Source: Euglena gracilis
Lineage: Eukaryota > Euglenida > Euglenophyceae > Euglenales
Length of the DNA: 64,000 nucleotides
Reading direction: 5' to 3'
Assembly (NCBI GenBank): GCA_039621445.1
Contig: CP154956.1
Span: forward strand, 36,526,444-36,590,443
The stretch's first letter is position 1; every line of letters begins with the position of its first letter. Shown piece by piece: positions 1 to 12,100 of the stretch. The notes under the pieces are model-generated. The model was not told the origin of the DNA and ran no database searches. It saw only the letters and a program-made list of their open reading frames with translations. A program made the position numbers and the translations under genes.

Positions 1-75
1 CCCATTCAGTGGCATTGTGCCCCTTCCACTTCACGATAAAGATGGGGCGCCAACTTCCCTCCTCTGAAAAACCCT
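1..75 (-). CDS. Chromodomain-like coding end, cut by window edge
   Basis: Read on the minus strand, the first 50 or so bases translate to a stretch containing FIVKWKGHNATEW. This matches the core of chromodomains (YLVKWKGY...EWE), which bind methylated histone tails. They occur in chromatin proteins and in integrases of chromovirus-type LTR retrotransposons. A possible 3' splice site (a pyrimidine stretch then CAG) lies just upstream near position 75-80. The rest is outside the window, so neither the protein nor its relation to the large minus-strand gene can be decided. Confidence 0.35.
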
Positions 76-1283
76 GAAAAGCATCTTCCAACCCTGGCTG
101 CCAGAGCCCTTCCCCGCTGGCCGGTTGTGGGTACTGGAACCGGTGCCCTCACCGCTCGGTCGTGCCGCCACTCGGAAAACACCAACACCTCTCTCCCCAC
201 ATTCCGGACTTCTCGGCCTTCCCAAACCGGTGCACCGTGGATTCTCTACACTGGTCCACGTCCCCTGGTCCAAGTGTCTGTGCAGGAAAAGGCAAAAAAG
301 AGGCTTTTCAGAAATCTCTTTCGTGGGTTTTAAAACCAAAAAGGGGACCTTTTTTCCACGAGGTTTTGGGCACGCTCCGAGGCTGCCAGCACCAAGGGGA
401 AAGAGTGGTCTGCAAACCCACCCCTCAGCCCCTGTTTCGTGCTTTTCACGTGATTTTCCCCATCCTTGGGCTGCAAGACATCGTCTCTGTCGATCGCCGA
501 AAACGAGCCAGCAGCCGAAGAAAAAAAACCAGGCAAAGGGGGTTAAAAACCAACCCCAGTGTCGCCCCAGTGGAAAACAAAAAAGGAGGTGAATCTCGTT
601 TTTTGGAGCGAAGAATAGAGCACAAAATTTTTTAGAATATTAGAATTTTTTAGAATATTACCATTTTTAGAATTGCGCAAATTGTGATTGCGCGAAGAAC
701 TTCTAAAAAGCGAAAGTGCGAAGTAGACCGCCTAAGATGAATAGCATGGGCAAAACTACTCGACACATGGCAAAACAGTGTTTAGAAGTGGTTGAGAACC
801 CAATTTTATCAAAATTATTTATTTTTTCCAAAAACATAATTTACCAAAATACTTTTACCGTAATTTGTTTACAATAATTCTGGTCTACCGTAATTTTTGT
901 GTACCCTGCATTCGTCCAACTTGTACAATTTTGTACAAGTTGGACCAATGGAACTTGGACAAGTTCAACCAATTGTTTTGAACTGCAAAAAAAGCTTAAG
1001 TGCAAAAAAGCAAAAGTTGAAGATTGACCACCATATATTTAATCTCAACAATTCAGATCACAAACTCCAAATTCAATCACGTTTTGCGGAGATGACATTG
1101 AGTCAAAGCAAAAAAAAAAGTACGGGCAGTGAATATTATAGGGAAAATGTAACAGGGAAAAAGTTTGGACACACTTTGATCGTAAAATTTTTACGATTCT
1201 GGGAAATTGTAACGTCATGTTGTGTAAACTTTATGCCATCTGTCCTCGTGAGTGTGGTGAAAAAAGCTGTCAAAAATATGTCA
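76..1283. other. No gene recognised; GC-rich then AT-rich spacer
   Basis: Bases 100-480 are GC-rich and open in several frames on both strands, but no frame gives a recognisable domain. Bases 600-1280 are AT-rich with short direct and inverted words (for example TTTTAGAATATTA repeated near 635-660, and a TTGTACAA-type inverted word near 918-945). I see no gene here. Confidence 0.3.
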
Positions 1284-1291
1284 CTTGCAAG

Positions 1292-1608
1292 CAGGGCAGT
1301 CCTTAAGCAAATTAAAAAAAACTCCGCTGTCCCAGCACACTCAATGAAAATATACAGGAAAATGGGGAAAGAAATCTGGCACTCTTCGGTGAGAACAGGT
1401 CGACATTGGGGGAAAAAAACTGATCCTTGGCATCCTTGGACCATCGCCCATCCACCCAAATCATCAAAAAATGTGTTTTTGGACTTTTTAATTTTGGTCA
1501 GCCCGTTCAAGTCCCAGTCCGGCCCTTGGTCAGCTCTTTGGCCGAAAGGGGGGGCGGTCCTTAAGGAAATAAAAAAAAAAACTCTCCTGTCCTTTAAGGA
1601 CCGCCCTG
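1292..1608. mobile_element. hAT-like MITE, CAGGGCGGTCC family, perfect TSD
   Basis: This 317-bp element begins CAGGGCAGTCCTTAAG and ends CTTTAAGGACCGCCCTG, a terminal inverted repeat of about 16 bp. It is flanked on both sides by the same 8 bp, CTTGCAAG (1284-1291 and 1609-1616). TIRs starting CAGGG and 8-bp duplications are hallmarks of hAT DNA transposons. It has no transposase, so it is non-autonomous. The internal sequence, including the words GACCATCGCCCATCCACCC and CCCAGCACACTCAATGAAAA, recurs in at least a dozen places in the window. Confidence 0.85.
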
Positions 1609-1628
1609 CTTGCAAGGGCCATGCGTAC

Positions 1629-1741
1629 GACAGCTGTTTTTCTATCACTATTTGTAATATGCCCTCCGTAGACAATAGACAGCATGTGTAGCCTTTGATG
1701 GTGCTGAGCTTCGCTTTTCCTGGCTCAAAGAGGCCGCCACC
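1629..1741 (-). CDS. Exon 24 (tentative) of secreted Cys-rich gene
   Basis: The open frame contains [11 protein letters not shown] and TCCLLSTEG after an AAG acceptor. The donor is probably GTACGC. It starts in phase 0, as exon 23 requires. MITE 1292-1608 follows 20 bp beyond the exon end. Confidence 0.4.
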
Positions 1742-2930
1742 CTTGCACATCAGAAGCGTGCAGTGAGAAGAAATCACAGGCAACAGAAAGTGAGTACCAC
1801 AATTAGGAAATAAGGTGCTTCCCCAGAATTTTGCCTGCCCGTGATTGTTGACGGAATAGTGCAGCAGATCCCTGTCCCGCCCAGTAGCGGATTGGCAAGT
1901 TCAAGGGACGCTCCGTCAGCCCGCAGTGGAAGGGGTTGCCACCCCGCATTGTCCGAAGGCGACATTTGCCTGTGGCCTCAGCTTTGCAGGGTGCACTGTG
2001 CTAGCGGGCAGGGCCACAGCGTGTGTGCCAGTGTCAATGCCATCACCACAGTCTGCGGACAGGGGCTGTCGGGCCGTGGGAAATGCGAAGTAGATGCAAT
2101 TTGCTCTTTATGTACCCAAACCCTGTACATACAAAGGGTGGTGCAATCTGGATTGTTTTAGGGTTTTAGGGTCCTCCTTCCTCCTAAATATGTATTTTTT
2201 GATTGACACAATTTCTGACAAAATTTGCACTCTTCTGCATCAACTGGCATTTTTCATGTTTCACATCGACAACAGCCACACAGACAGTTCGGACAGTTCG
2301 GACAGTTCGAACAGTTCGGACAGTTCGGACACAGACAGTTGTCCTCATTTCCCACCAGAAAACAGAATGCATCGCCCTCGCATACTACTTATGCGGCACG
2401 CCATGCTTTTTCGCCCAACCGTGGGAGTGGCCAGGGGCGCTGGTGCCGGGAGACACACCTGTGAAGAGGGGGACGCAGGAGGTGCAGTTGCTGGGCTGGA
2501 AGTTGGGGAAGCAGCTGCACTGGGCGGCGTTGTTGTCGCCGAGGACGCAGTCGCCGTTGGTACAGCCGGGACACAGGAACGGGGTGCACCTGAGGCACCG
2601 GTCGGGAGGGAGGCACGCCGGGGACGGGGCAAGGCTTCCCTCAGGGCTAAGACATATGTTGACCTGTGGAGACCCATTTCTGTCAGTCTGTCACGGTAAA
2701 TGGTTGGTGTAGGCCACTCCACAGCACCCCAGAATATTACTTTAGAATAACTGCATTCGGGCAATTAATCCATTCCACGTGATTGTCTCAAAAAATTCCG
2801 ACAAGAAAAACCACTAACGTTCAGCATCCATTCTTTTCAGGTTTTTTCAACGACGTTTCACCTCAACTAACTGAGGTCGGTTACATCAGCAAGGATGAGG
2901 CAAACAGAACCACACACGCGCGCGCCGTGC

Positions 2931-3014
<84 letters not shown>

Positions 3015-3135
3015 ACGCATCCAGACACACAGACACACACGGACACACAGACACAGACACAGACACACACACACACACACACACACAAACAGACGCATCC
3101 AGACACACAGACACACACGGACACACAGACACACA

Positions 3136-3180
<45 letters not shown>

Positions 3181-6100
3181 GTCCAGCGAATGAGCCACCG
3201 ACTTCTCAGTGCCTACCCCTCAATCCCCATCGTCAATTTCAGCTGCAAGGGAGAACCACTGCTGGATGGGAAATGTACAGAAACATACAGCGCGTCCCCC
3301 AACCGGCACAGCGTAAGGTCAATGCCCCCGCCCCCAACGGCGTAGAGTGCGTTGCGCAGGTACGTCATGAAGTTGCCATTCTGCGCGGCAGGACACACAC
3401 AGGTGTTGGTTCGAGGGAGGTGGGGGGGGGGGGGGATCCCCGAACCCCCCTGCTGGAACTGAAGACAGACAGCAGGTGGGGGGAAGCTGCCGCTTGGATG
3501 CTTGACTGGATGGCTGGACGGCCCCAACAACTTCCCATGCGACCCAGCCGTGCCGTGTTGCGATTATCCACCGCCGCTGCAACACCGTCAAAGTGACCAT
3601 TGCAGTTGGCAGGACTGGAAGGCACCAACCAACTGCTGTTCCGTGTGCTCGGGCGAAGGCCATACGCCATACCGCGTCCTGCAGCGTGACCAGCGTGAGG
3701 TTATACATCCCAGAGGCCTCCGCACCGGAAAAGACTGGGCTCAGAGACGGTGTAAGCGCAGGGTGGTCCTCAAGCAATTTGAAGTTTTTAAATTGCTCAA
3801 TTAACTTAACAATTTAAATAATAATTGAAAATGCAAAAATCGCAGGAAAGATCGCCGACAAAAATGGCAATGTTTTTCGGCAAAACTTTCGGCAAACCAC
3901 TTATTCCTGGAATCCTTGGACCAACGCCCATCCACCCAAAACGTCATAAAATGCATTTTTCGACCCTGTTTGAGCCCCAGTCTGGCCTTGCTGGCCCTTA
4001 GGCTTGAGGCCTGAGGGCGGTCCTCAATAGGCGGCCCTCAACAAAAAAAAATACCATCCCTCATGGACCACCACCGTCCAGCTGCTGGCTCGCCCCAAGT
4101 CGTCTAGAAACTTTCCTGCCATCCTTCTCTGGAAAAAAAGGCAGTTTGATTTAATAATTTGCATTGCTGCAACTTTTCATCCAATCCAATAATTACTTTA
4201 TTCTGTACCTTTGCGGCCTGGAGTTGATGTGAAGAACTGCAAAGTAATCCCCCAGTAATTCCCCCATCCCTGGCGAGGCTTTGGCTGATGCTGAAGTCGC
4301 TGCCCTGCTTCGTCCCTGGCTGCAGACTGAACACCTTACTGCGGCAGGGGGGAGGGAGGGGGGGAGCCATCGGTGAGCCCCCCCCCCCCACTACTCCCCC
4401 CCCCACCTCCACCATCCCTGTGGCCCATGCTTTGGGTGTTGCAGGCCCAACCGAATCCCGTTGCCAGTGGCACATCGGCGACCCAATTGGGGGGGCTCTG
4501 CGGCCATCACACACCTTTGGCCACCGGGGCCCTCCAACATGCACAGGCCGCCGGCGTACGCCGCAGGACCCGGGCTGTGGACCCGCACGAGGGCGGTGGC
4601 GGTCGGCGCGGGGACGTCCAGCCGCAGGAAGGCCGCCCCCAGCTGGAAGGCCGTCAGCGTCGGCGCCGGCGTGCTCCTGGTGGTGGGGCCCCGGGGGGGG
4701 GGGGGCGGCGTCAGCCATCACCCGCCCGGGGTGGCCGCCAACACGAGAGGCGGTTGAGCCCTCCCCCCCCCCTGACACACACCCGGGCACCGCAAGACGG
4801 CAGCGAGCCTGGGGCAAACCCTCAGATTCGGGCAGCGGCACACCCAGAACTTCAGCATAACCTTCGGGTGCGGACCCCCAGGACAATACTTTGTTGAAAA
4901 CTGTGTGGGGGGACCACCCACCCACCTCATATCCCCCAATCTCTCTTGTTTTCGTTGTCCAGCCATTGATGGAAAGTAAATGCGTGTTCCTGGCTTCAGC
5001 CCTGGACGGTTTATATGGGAGTTCTTTTTGAATACTGTGGGTCAGGTCCGGACCGATCTACCCACCCACCTCCTGGGGGGGAGGGGGGAGCTCAGGGGGG
5101 CCCACTTTTGGGCGGTCATTTTCAGGGCCCAAAAAAATTTCAAGCAAATATAAAAGAAAAGCCCGCCTCTGGCAGGGTGCCCACTCAGCCCGACCCCCCC
5201 ACCCCCGTCCAGGGTGCTCGGCCGGGACCCACCCACCCCCCAGGTCACGAAACTTTAAAAAAAATCTCTGAGTGAAAAGGGCGAAAAGGGCCCGTTTTTT
5301 TAGGCAAGGGGGGATTATCTCGAGATGTCAGGCGAGACAATTTCAATGCCCCAGATCTTGATTTCGGGCTTTTAAATAGGTTGCAGGAAGGTTTGTGTCT
5401 CCCTTCTTTGGGGTTGGGTGCCATAGACAGCCGGGGGGGGGGGTACTTTCAACCCCTGGGGAGATTGGATTTTTTGGGGTGGGCAGTGTCATATGGCCAG
5501 CACCCTCCCCCCAGCGCCTTTCTCAGTTTGCCTCGGTGCATACACTGGTTGAAATCTGCAGTCTAAACAAAAGATGAGAAACAGAATGTTGGGAAACCAT
5601 CCAAATTTTTAAATCATCATTTTTCTGGCCATTTCTTCCGTTCTGGCCTTCCATCCACAAGACCTTCAGGGGTGTCAAATCTCGGGCACTTCGGCAGACG
5701 AAGAGCACAGGTCAGGGCACACTGCAAACAAAACTGAATGCTGCTGGCGGCCGTCGAGTTCACGCTGTAGCCGCTTGCGTCTGTAGCGGTGGCTAGCGCC
5801 AGGCTGAAGCACGCCCCCAGCAGGGCGGCGGGGGCAGCCTGCACCGCGCACCCGTATGCCGGCGCGGCGGTGGAGTAGGCCGGGGACTGGGCAATGCCTG
5901 CAGGGCGGTCCTTGACACAAAAAAAGGAATCCCAGTCCCGGCACTTTCAATGCAAAATCCACAGGGAGAATGGCGGGGGAAATCAGCGTATTTCAGCAAG
6001 AACAAATGGACATCCAGGGGAAGAACTTGATTCCTGGCGACCTTGGACCTTCACCAACCAAAATTCGAACAATGAGTTTTTTGTCATTTTAATTTTCGAC

Positions 6101-9100
6101 CCCATTCGATCCCCAGACCGGCCATTGGCCAGCCAAGAGCAGGCCCAAGGGCAATCCTGAAGGGGCAGTCGTTACTTAAAGTACTTAAAGTCGTTACTTA
6201 CTTAAAGTCCTGTCCCTTTGGACCGCCCTGAATACCCGCCGGGACGGTGTCGCTGAACTGGGGCGGAGGGACAAAGTATCCAGGCAAAACAATATGCAAC
6301 ACACGGGAACTTGCCAACACTCAGGAGTGAATCCTGCACGCAAGTGAGCTTGTTTGAAAAGAAAGCTCTTTGACAATGGCAGCGCCAGAGCACCTCCCAG
6401 CAGGGAAATCATCACCTGACCTGACAATTCATCCAACTTTCCCCGTCACAACTCAGTGGGCACAAGCCTGCAAAACAACTCCATAAAGGGAAATGAGAAG
6501 AAATTTTCGGTGATTCTCAGGCTTTTCCATGGGTCCCGGTAAAAATTTGGTGTGGGATTTGCTGACTGTTGATCCTTGAGACTGAGTCTTTCGAGCAACC
6601 CTTTGCGATCCCTCCAGAAGAGTTCACATTGATCATGAAATCATTGATCATAAAACATCTGGACCATGATTTGCTTGAAGACCCCGTCAGGCACGCCACG
6701 GGACCACGTTGGGCACGCCACACAACCAGGGAGCAGGCCAAGGATGTTACGGGACCACTTTGGGCACGTAATGGTAAACCCCCCAAATAATACCCCCCGT
6801 GTTTTTCGCCCGAAGTCCCGGGGGGTATTATTTGGGGGGGGGGGGTGATAGCAACCCAAAATTTTCGAAATTTTTCGAAGTCCCGTAGGAGCCAAACCAG
6901 CGCCAAAACTCCCCTTTGGGGTCATTTTTGTACTTTCTTATGAAATTTAGCATTTGTTGGAGGTCAGATGATCCAGAAAAATCGTTTTTTTTTGTGTAAT
7001 TTGTTGTCAAAGATTGTGATTTTTGCCCAAAATGCACCAAATGTTTGGCACGTCACGGGGTTAGGCACGTGACAGGACCACATCACGCACGCTACATGAC
7101 CACATTAAGCATGCAACATGTTCCACCGGCTATGCATTTTTACTATCCGCTGCAAAAAGCCACTAGCTAGAATACCCCCCCCTTAGATGCACTTTGGCTT
7201 CTGTCTGGTTTAAGGCCTGGCGCTGCATTCCGCTTCTGGCCCTTTCTTCGGAGCAACTCCCAATAATTGTCCGACCCCATATTCACTGGGACTTCAAACT
7301 TCCGTTTTGTGTTTTCCTTGCCCTTCCCCTCCCCCTTGGGGTTTCGGCTCCCCTTTCTGGCTGCTGCTGCTGCTGCTTCTGTTGCTGCTCGATTTCGTTC
7401 CCAAGAGGTGCTCGGGGTGGTAAGGGGCCTACTCCTCCACTGCGTGCCGGCGGGTACCGGTGTCACCTGCAGTGGGCCCTTTTTACCACCACAGCCCGCC
7501 GGGTCCCCCTGGGAAGGAAATGCTTTCCGCTGCTGCTTGCTGGGCTGCTGCTGTTGCTGCTGCTTCCCCGACCCTTTGGACCCACCCTGGGCTCTTTGCT
7601 CTTGGTGTGGTTCCCAGTTGTTGTGTTGCTGTCTCCCGTTGCTGTTCTCAATGGGATGGGCATACGGGCATGAGGTGGTCCTCCACCAGCATCCCATCCC
7701 ATACTTGCACATGCGCTGTTCCCCCGTCGGTCTGCCCCGCCCTCCCCATGGGGAGCCCCCCTCTGTGGGCTGCACTTTTTGGGTGTACCCCCACCAGTTG
7801 GCTGGGTGCTGGTACGGACAGTATGGGTATAGACACCGCTGTCCAAACCAGCACACCTTGCCATTGCTGGGGGTGTTGGTGTTGGTATGAGTGTGTCCAC
7901 CTTTGGTGTGGTTACCTCCAAACTGCGGTGGCAAAATCAAGCTTGCGCTGTCACGACGCGACCGCGTGCGAAGCGGGTGGTTGGGAGTGTGTGTAGAAGT
8001 TGATTTTCCGGTGCCTCGGACTGTGGTCCAGCCTTTAGCACTGTTTGCTTTGTTTTGCTGAACGGGTTGGTGCCATTTCTGGTGGGGCTGGCTGCCTCCA
8101 GGAGCTTGTTGGGCTCTTGGTGCATGCCCCGGCTCTCGCCTTTTTTGTCCCCAGGGACCCCCTTTGGCTGTGACTGAAGGACCAGGGTTTTTGGCCTCGC
8201 CTATCCGCTCCCCTTCCTTGCAGTCGTGGCTCTCCTCTTCTGCTGCCATTTCTGTGTCCCCATCAGAAGAGAACCTCTCTTTTCCTGACGCCCTCGCCTG
8301 GCGCCTCTGTTCTCTGTGCTCTGTTTGTTCGCTCTGGTACCATTGAGGTTGGGTCCTGGTGCGTGTGCTTCGCCTGGGCTTGCTCTCCAGCAGTACCTCG
8401 ATTTCTGCCCATGCCAAACCGACATGCTGCCACTCGGCCTCCTCCTCCAGCTGTATGCGCAACACGCCCTCCTCTCCCAAACCACAATGGCGTTGCAGGT
8501 CTTCTTCTACTTGCAAGATGTTTAGCTGACCGCCTCCGGCAACCCAGAGTGCCCAACACCTTGCCAGTCGGTCGGACGCCTCCCTGTGCTGGTAATTTGC
8601 GTACCACGCTTCTCTGTCATCCACCCAATCCTTCGCATCTCCCAGCTTCTGAAAAGCCTCTTTGCTTTTTGGGTGGGAACATTTATCCGGGTGGATCAGA
8701 AGGCTGATCCTCTTGTAGACTGCCGTGCAATCCTGGCTGGGTGTGTTTTCCTGGACCCCCAAAGCTTGCCATGGAGTTGCTGCACCCAACACTCGTGTCA
8801 CAGCTTCGCTCTGTTCAGGGGGGCAAAAATCGGCTGCAAAACTCATCAGCATCTCCACGTCGTCATCAATGGAAACACTGCCCTGGCGACTCGCTTCAAC
8901 TTTCTCCCTCCTGATCTTTGCTCTGCGCTTCTGTGCAGCTTTCTGGTAAGCTTCGGCTTTGTTCTCAGCCCTGGTTGGCACCACAAGCAGCGGTTTCCTC
9001 ACCTTCCAGTGGGTTGTGTGGTGGCTCCTCTCTGAATCCGGGCTTCCATCCATCAGGATCGCATCATAATGTCCCCTGTTTTGGTGGAACACCACCCGCC

Positions 9101-12100
9101 TGAGGGGACCCGTGGAGCCATATTGCGTACACTCTTGCCAATGGTCACCATGGTCCAGAAACACCCGCAGTCTGAATTTCAAGACAGAAGGCAACAAAGC
9201 CAGCTCCGGTTCTTCAGCCCAATGGATATGGCTGACCACTGAAGCCAGATATCCCTCCTTGTCCCAGCCCAGGGTTGTCAGGATCTGTCCCACAGACATT
9301 CCCAAACCAGGCATCTCCGTATCCCATTCCTCCCTGACGTAAGCTGCCACTTTGCGGCGCAGTTCCAATGCCACAGTGCCCTCGTTAGACATGGCGACGC
9401 AATGGAACAGACACGACCCATCCAGGGCTGCTAACCACAGGGTTGCTTGGTTTTTCCTGACTACTTCCCCGTTGTGCCCACAACAACGTTGGCATGCCGG
9501 GTGCTGATGGACGGGGACCTTGTGCTGGAATGGGCACCCAACGTCTCGGTACAAACAACCGCTTCCAAACCGGCAGAGTTTCTTTGCAAATGGTGCAGCT
9601 TTGCTGTGCTCCGTGCCCTCCTTCTGCACTTGCAGCCTGACCACACGAGTCATTTTGCGGAACCACGAACGCAGCTCTCCCCGCCGAATTTCTTCCGCTT
9701 TCCACCAATCAGCAAGGAATTTGCCCCACATTCGGTCCAGTTCATGTCTGAAATAACCCCGACGGGTGGCTGCCAGGGCAATGCCCTGCACTGCGAATTT
9801 GAACATTTGCAACGTAGAGCACAGCCTTTGTGCTCTGATGAACTGGCCGGTGAGGACCCCCAAGCGCTGGGAGTCTGTGACCATTGACCCTGCCCCTGGG
9901 TACCTCCTGGTTCGGATTGGGTACGTGCAATCTCTGAAATGCATCCCGGTGATAAACTTCGTTTCCCCCGTGCGTACCAGTGGGAGCCACTTGAGGACCA
10001 TGCCGAGGTACACAAGTTCCCCATCATTGGTCTTTGTGTGTTTGTACAGCATGCCATACTGCTCTGCAGTCGGGATGCATCCGGAAAGCGAGAGAATATC
10101 ATCAATGAAACGGTAATTATACTCCAGGTCCTCAGGTTTCTTTGTGGCAGCAAAATCTCTCTCGACAGGGTAGCAGCCCAGGTTGGCAATTTGGGGTGCA
10201 CACGCCAACCCCATTCCAAACCCTTTCACCTGTTTCAGCAGCGTGCTTCCCCTCCTGATGTACCCATTGTCAATCACAAACTCCACCATCTCCAGCACCC
10301 CCTCCTTTGACCAGCTTCCAGAAGCATCCTGTGCTGCTTCCTCTGGTGTGAGGTGCACCCACCCGTCTTTCCTTGCCCGCAGCTGGTGCCTCTTTTCCAA
10401 TTTTTTTTCCTCCCATTCCCAAGCCTCACAAATCGCATCCCTGAGCCTGTCCTTCAACAGCTTCTGGTCGAATGAGGGGTACATTGTTACAAAATCCACT
10501 GTGGTTGCCGTTGCACCCCGTTTGGCCACATCTGCAGCCTCAAAGCGCAATGGCTGTGCCACCTCCTCGACCGATTCGACAAACCAGCATGCCTTGGCGA
10601 ACCCTTTCCTGCGGTTGTGGGCATCCTTGCTTCGGAGGGAATGCATCACTTGTGTGAGCACACCCACCAACTCCTTGCCGGCGCCTACAATAGACCCCTC
10701 TGGCTTTACTTGCTCCTGTCCTTTTCCCTCCTCCTTGTCTTTTCTCACACCACTTATCCACCGTAAATTCCTTTTGGCAGATTTCCAGATTCCATAAATA
10801 TATGGTATGTGCCTGTTGGGCTGAAGCCCTCTCTTTTCGTGGAAATCCCAATGCCTTTGGGTCAGGGCTTGTGGGTCCTCCTTGTCCACCTGAAAGGTGT
10901 GCCCCTCGTACAGATATTGATCCCGTTCATACATATATCTGTACTTGCACATGGCCACCACAACATGCGGTGCCCGGTCTTCCTTCAGGAACACCAAATG
11001 CTCTTGGAGGGCTCGGATTTCTTTTTGGCCTGTGTCTCCTGTGGGGAACATGGCATTGTCGGAGTTTGTGAGCTTCTCCTTCACCCTCCGAATGATTGCT
11101 GATCTCCAGGCTTCAAAATACACAGGGTCTCCTTCCCTTTTTGTCTTGTACTGGATATATCCATCCAGCCCCTTTCCTAACTCCTGCAACAAGGTCTCAG
11201 CCCTCTGTTCCAGTTTGTAGGCATGTTGATCAACAACCCCCGCACAAGCGGACTGTTGAATTTCCTGACATCAGCGGTGCAAACATGTCCTTTCCAAACA
11301 TCTTCCACCTGTGGATGGAGGATATGACTGAAACACGGGCAGGTTTCCTCCTGGCGTTGGTTTTTGGGGTCTTTCTCACCGTTGATGTTTTCCCAGTATT
11401 GCAGTTCAGCTTTCTTTTCTGCAATGAGGTCCTCATCTTCAAGCGCAGTGTAATTCAGCAACCAGCTGCCAATGGGTGGCACGTTCCGTTCGCACACCCA
11501 AATGCGTTCTGCTGCTGTGGGGTCTGGGTGCAACTTGCAAACCTGCGGTTCCCGAATCACTTTCCTGACCTCTGCTGCGTTCCATCCTTTGTGGGTGATC
11601 AGCAATTTCACAAAATCTCCTTTGGGCTTCTTCTTGAGCTCCTTGTGTCGCTTGAGCTCCTCCCGCACCAAACGCTCCAGCCACCGTCGGTGGGGTCCTC
11701 CCAACGTTGGGTCCATGTTCAAGGCCTGGAGCATATCCCGCTTCTGCTGAATGGGTATTTGCTCAAGCTGTTCCCAGCCCACGTCCTGCCCTGAGGTGAT
11801 GGCTTCACAAATATCCTTCACCCACTGTTTCGCATCTGCCAAGCCTCTTTCCGACTTGCTGTGCCACTCTCGGTGGAAATTTTCTCGGTGGGTGTTCCAG
11901 TCAGCCTTTGCACCACCCTTGTGGTACCCGCCAGTGCTCCCCACGTTGAAGCCCCGTGGCCACCAGGTGCCCAGGAAAGATGCCCACCAGCCCTCTCGAT
12001 GGGCAGCTTTCTTGTGAAACTGTTTGTGCCCTTCTCGGCGCCCTGGGAACCTCTCCACTGGCCAACAGATCCATTCAAACGGACTGGAACTGTTGCGCAT

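Noticed and set aside
2867-3596. Long ORFs over CA repeats
   Set aside because: Dipeptide translations of a microsatellite.
6424-6472. Extra minus-strand exon reading [15 protein letters not shown]
   Set aside because: Good acceptor, but its phase does not fit between exons 15 and 16.
8178-8201. Canonical 2A peptide
   Set aside because: The Glu-x-Asn spacing is wrong; reported only as 2A-like.
7194-10797. Plus-strand ORFs opposite the retroelement
   Set aside because: Shadows of the minus-strand polyprotein; no domain signal.
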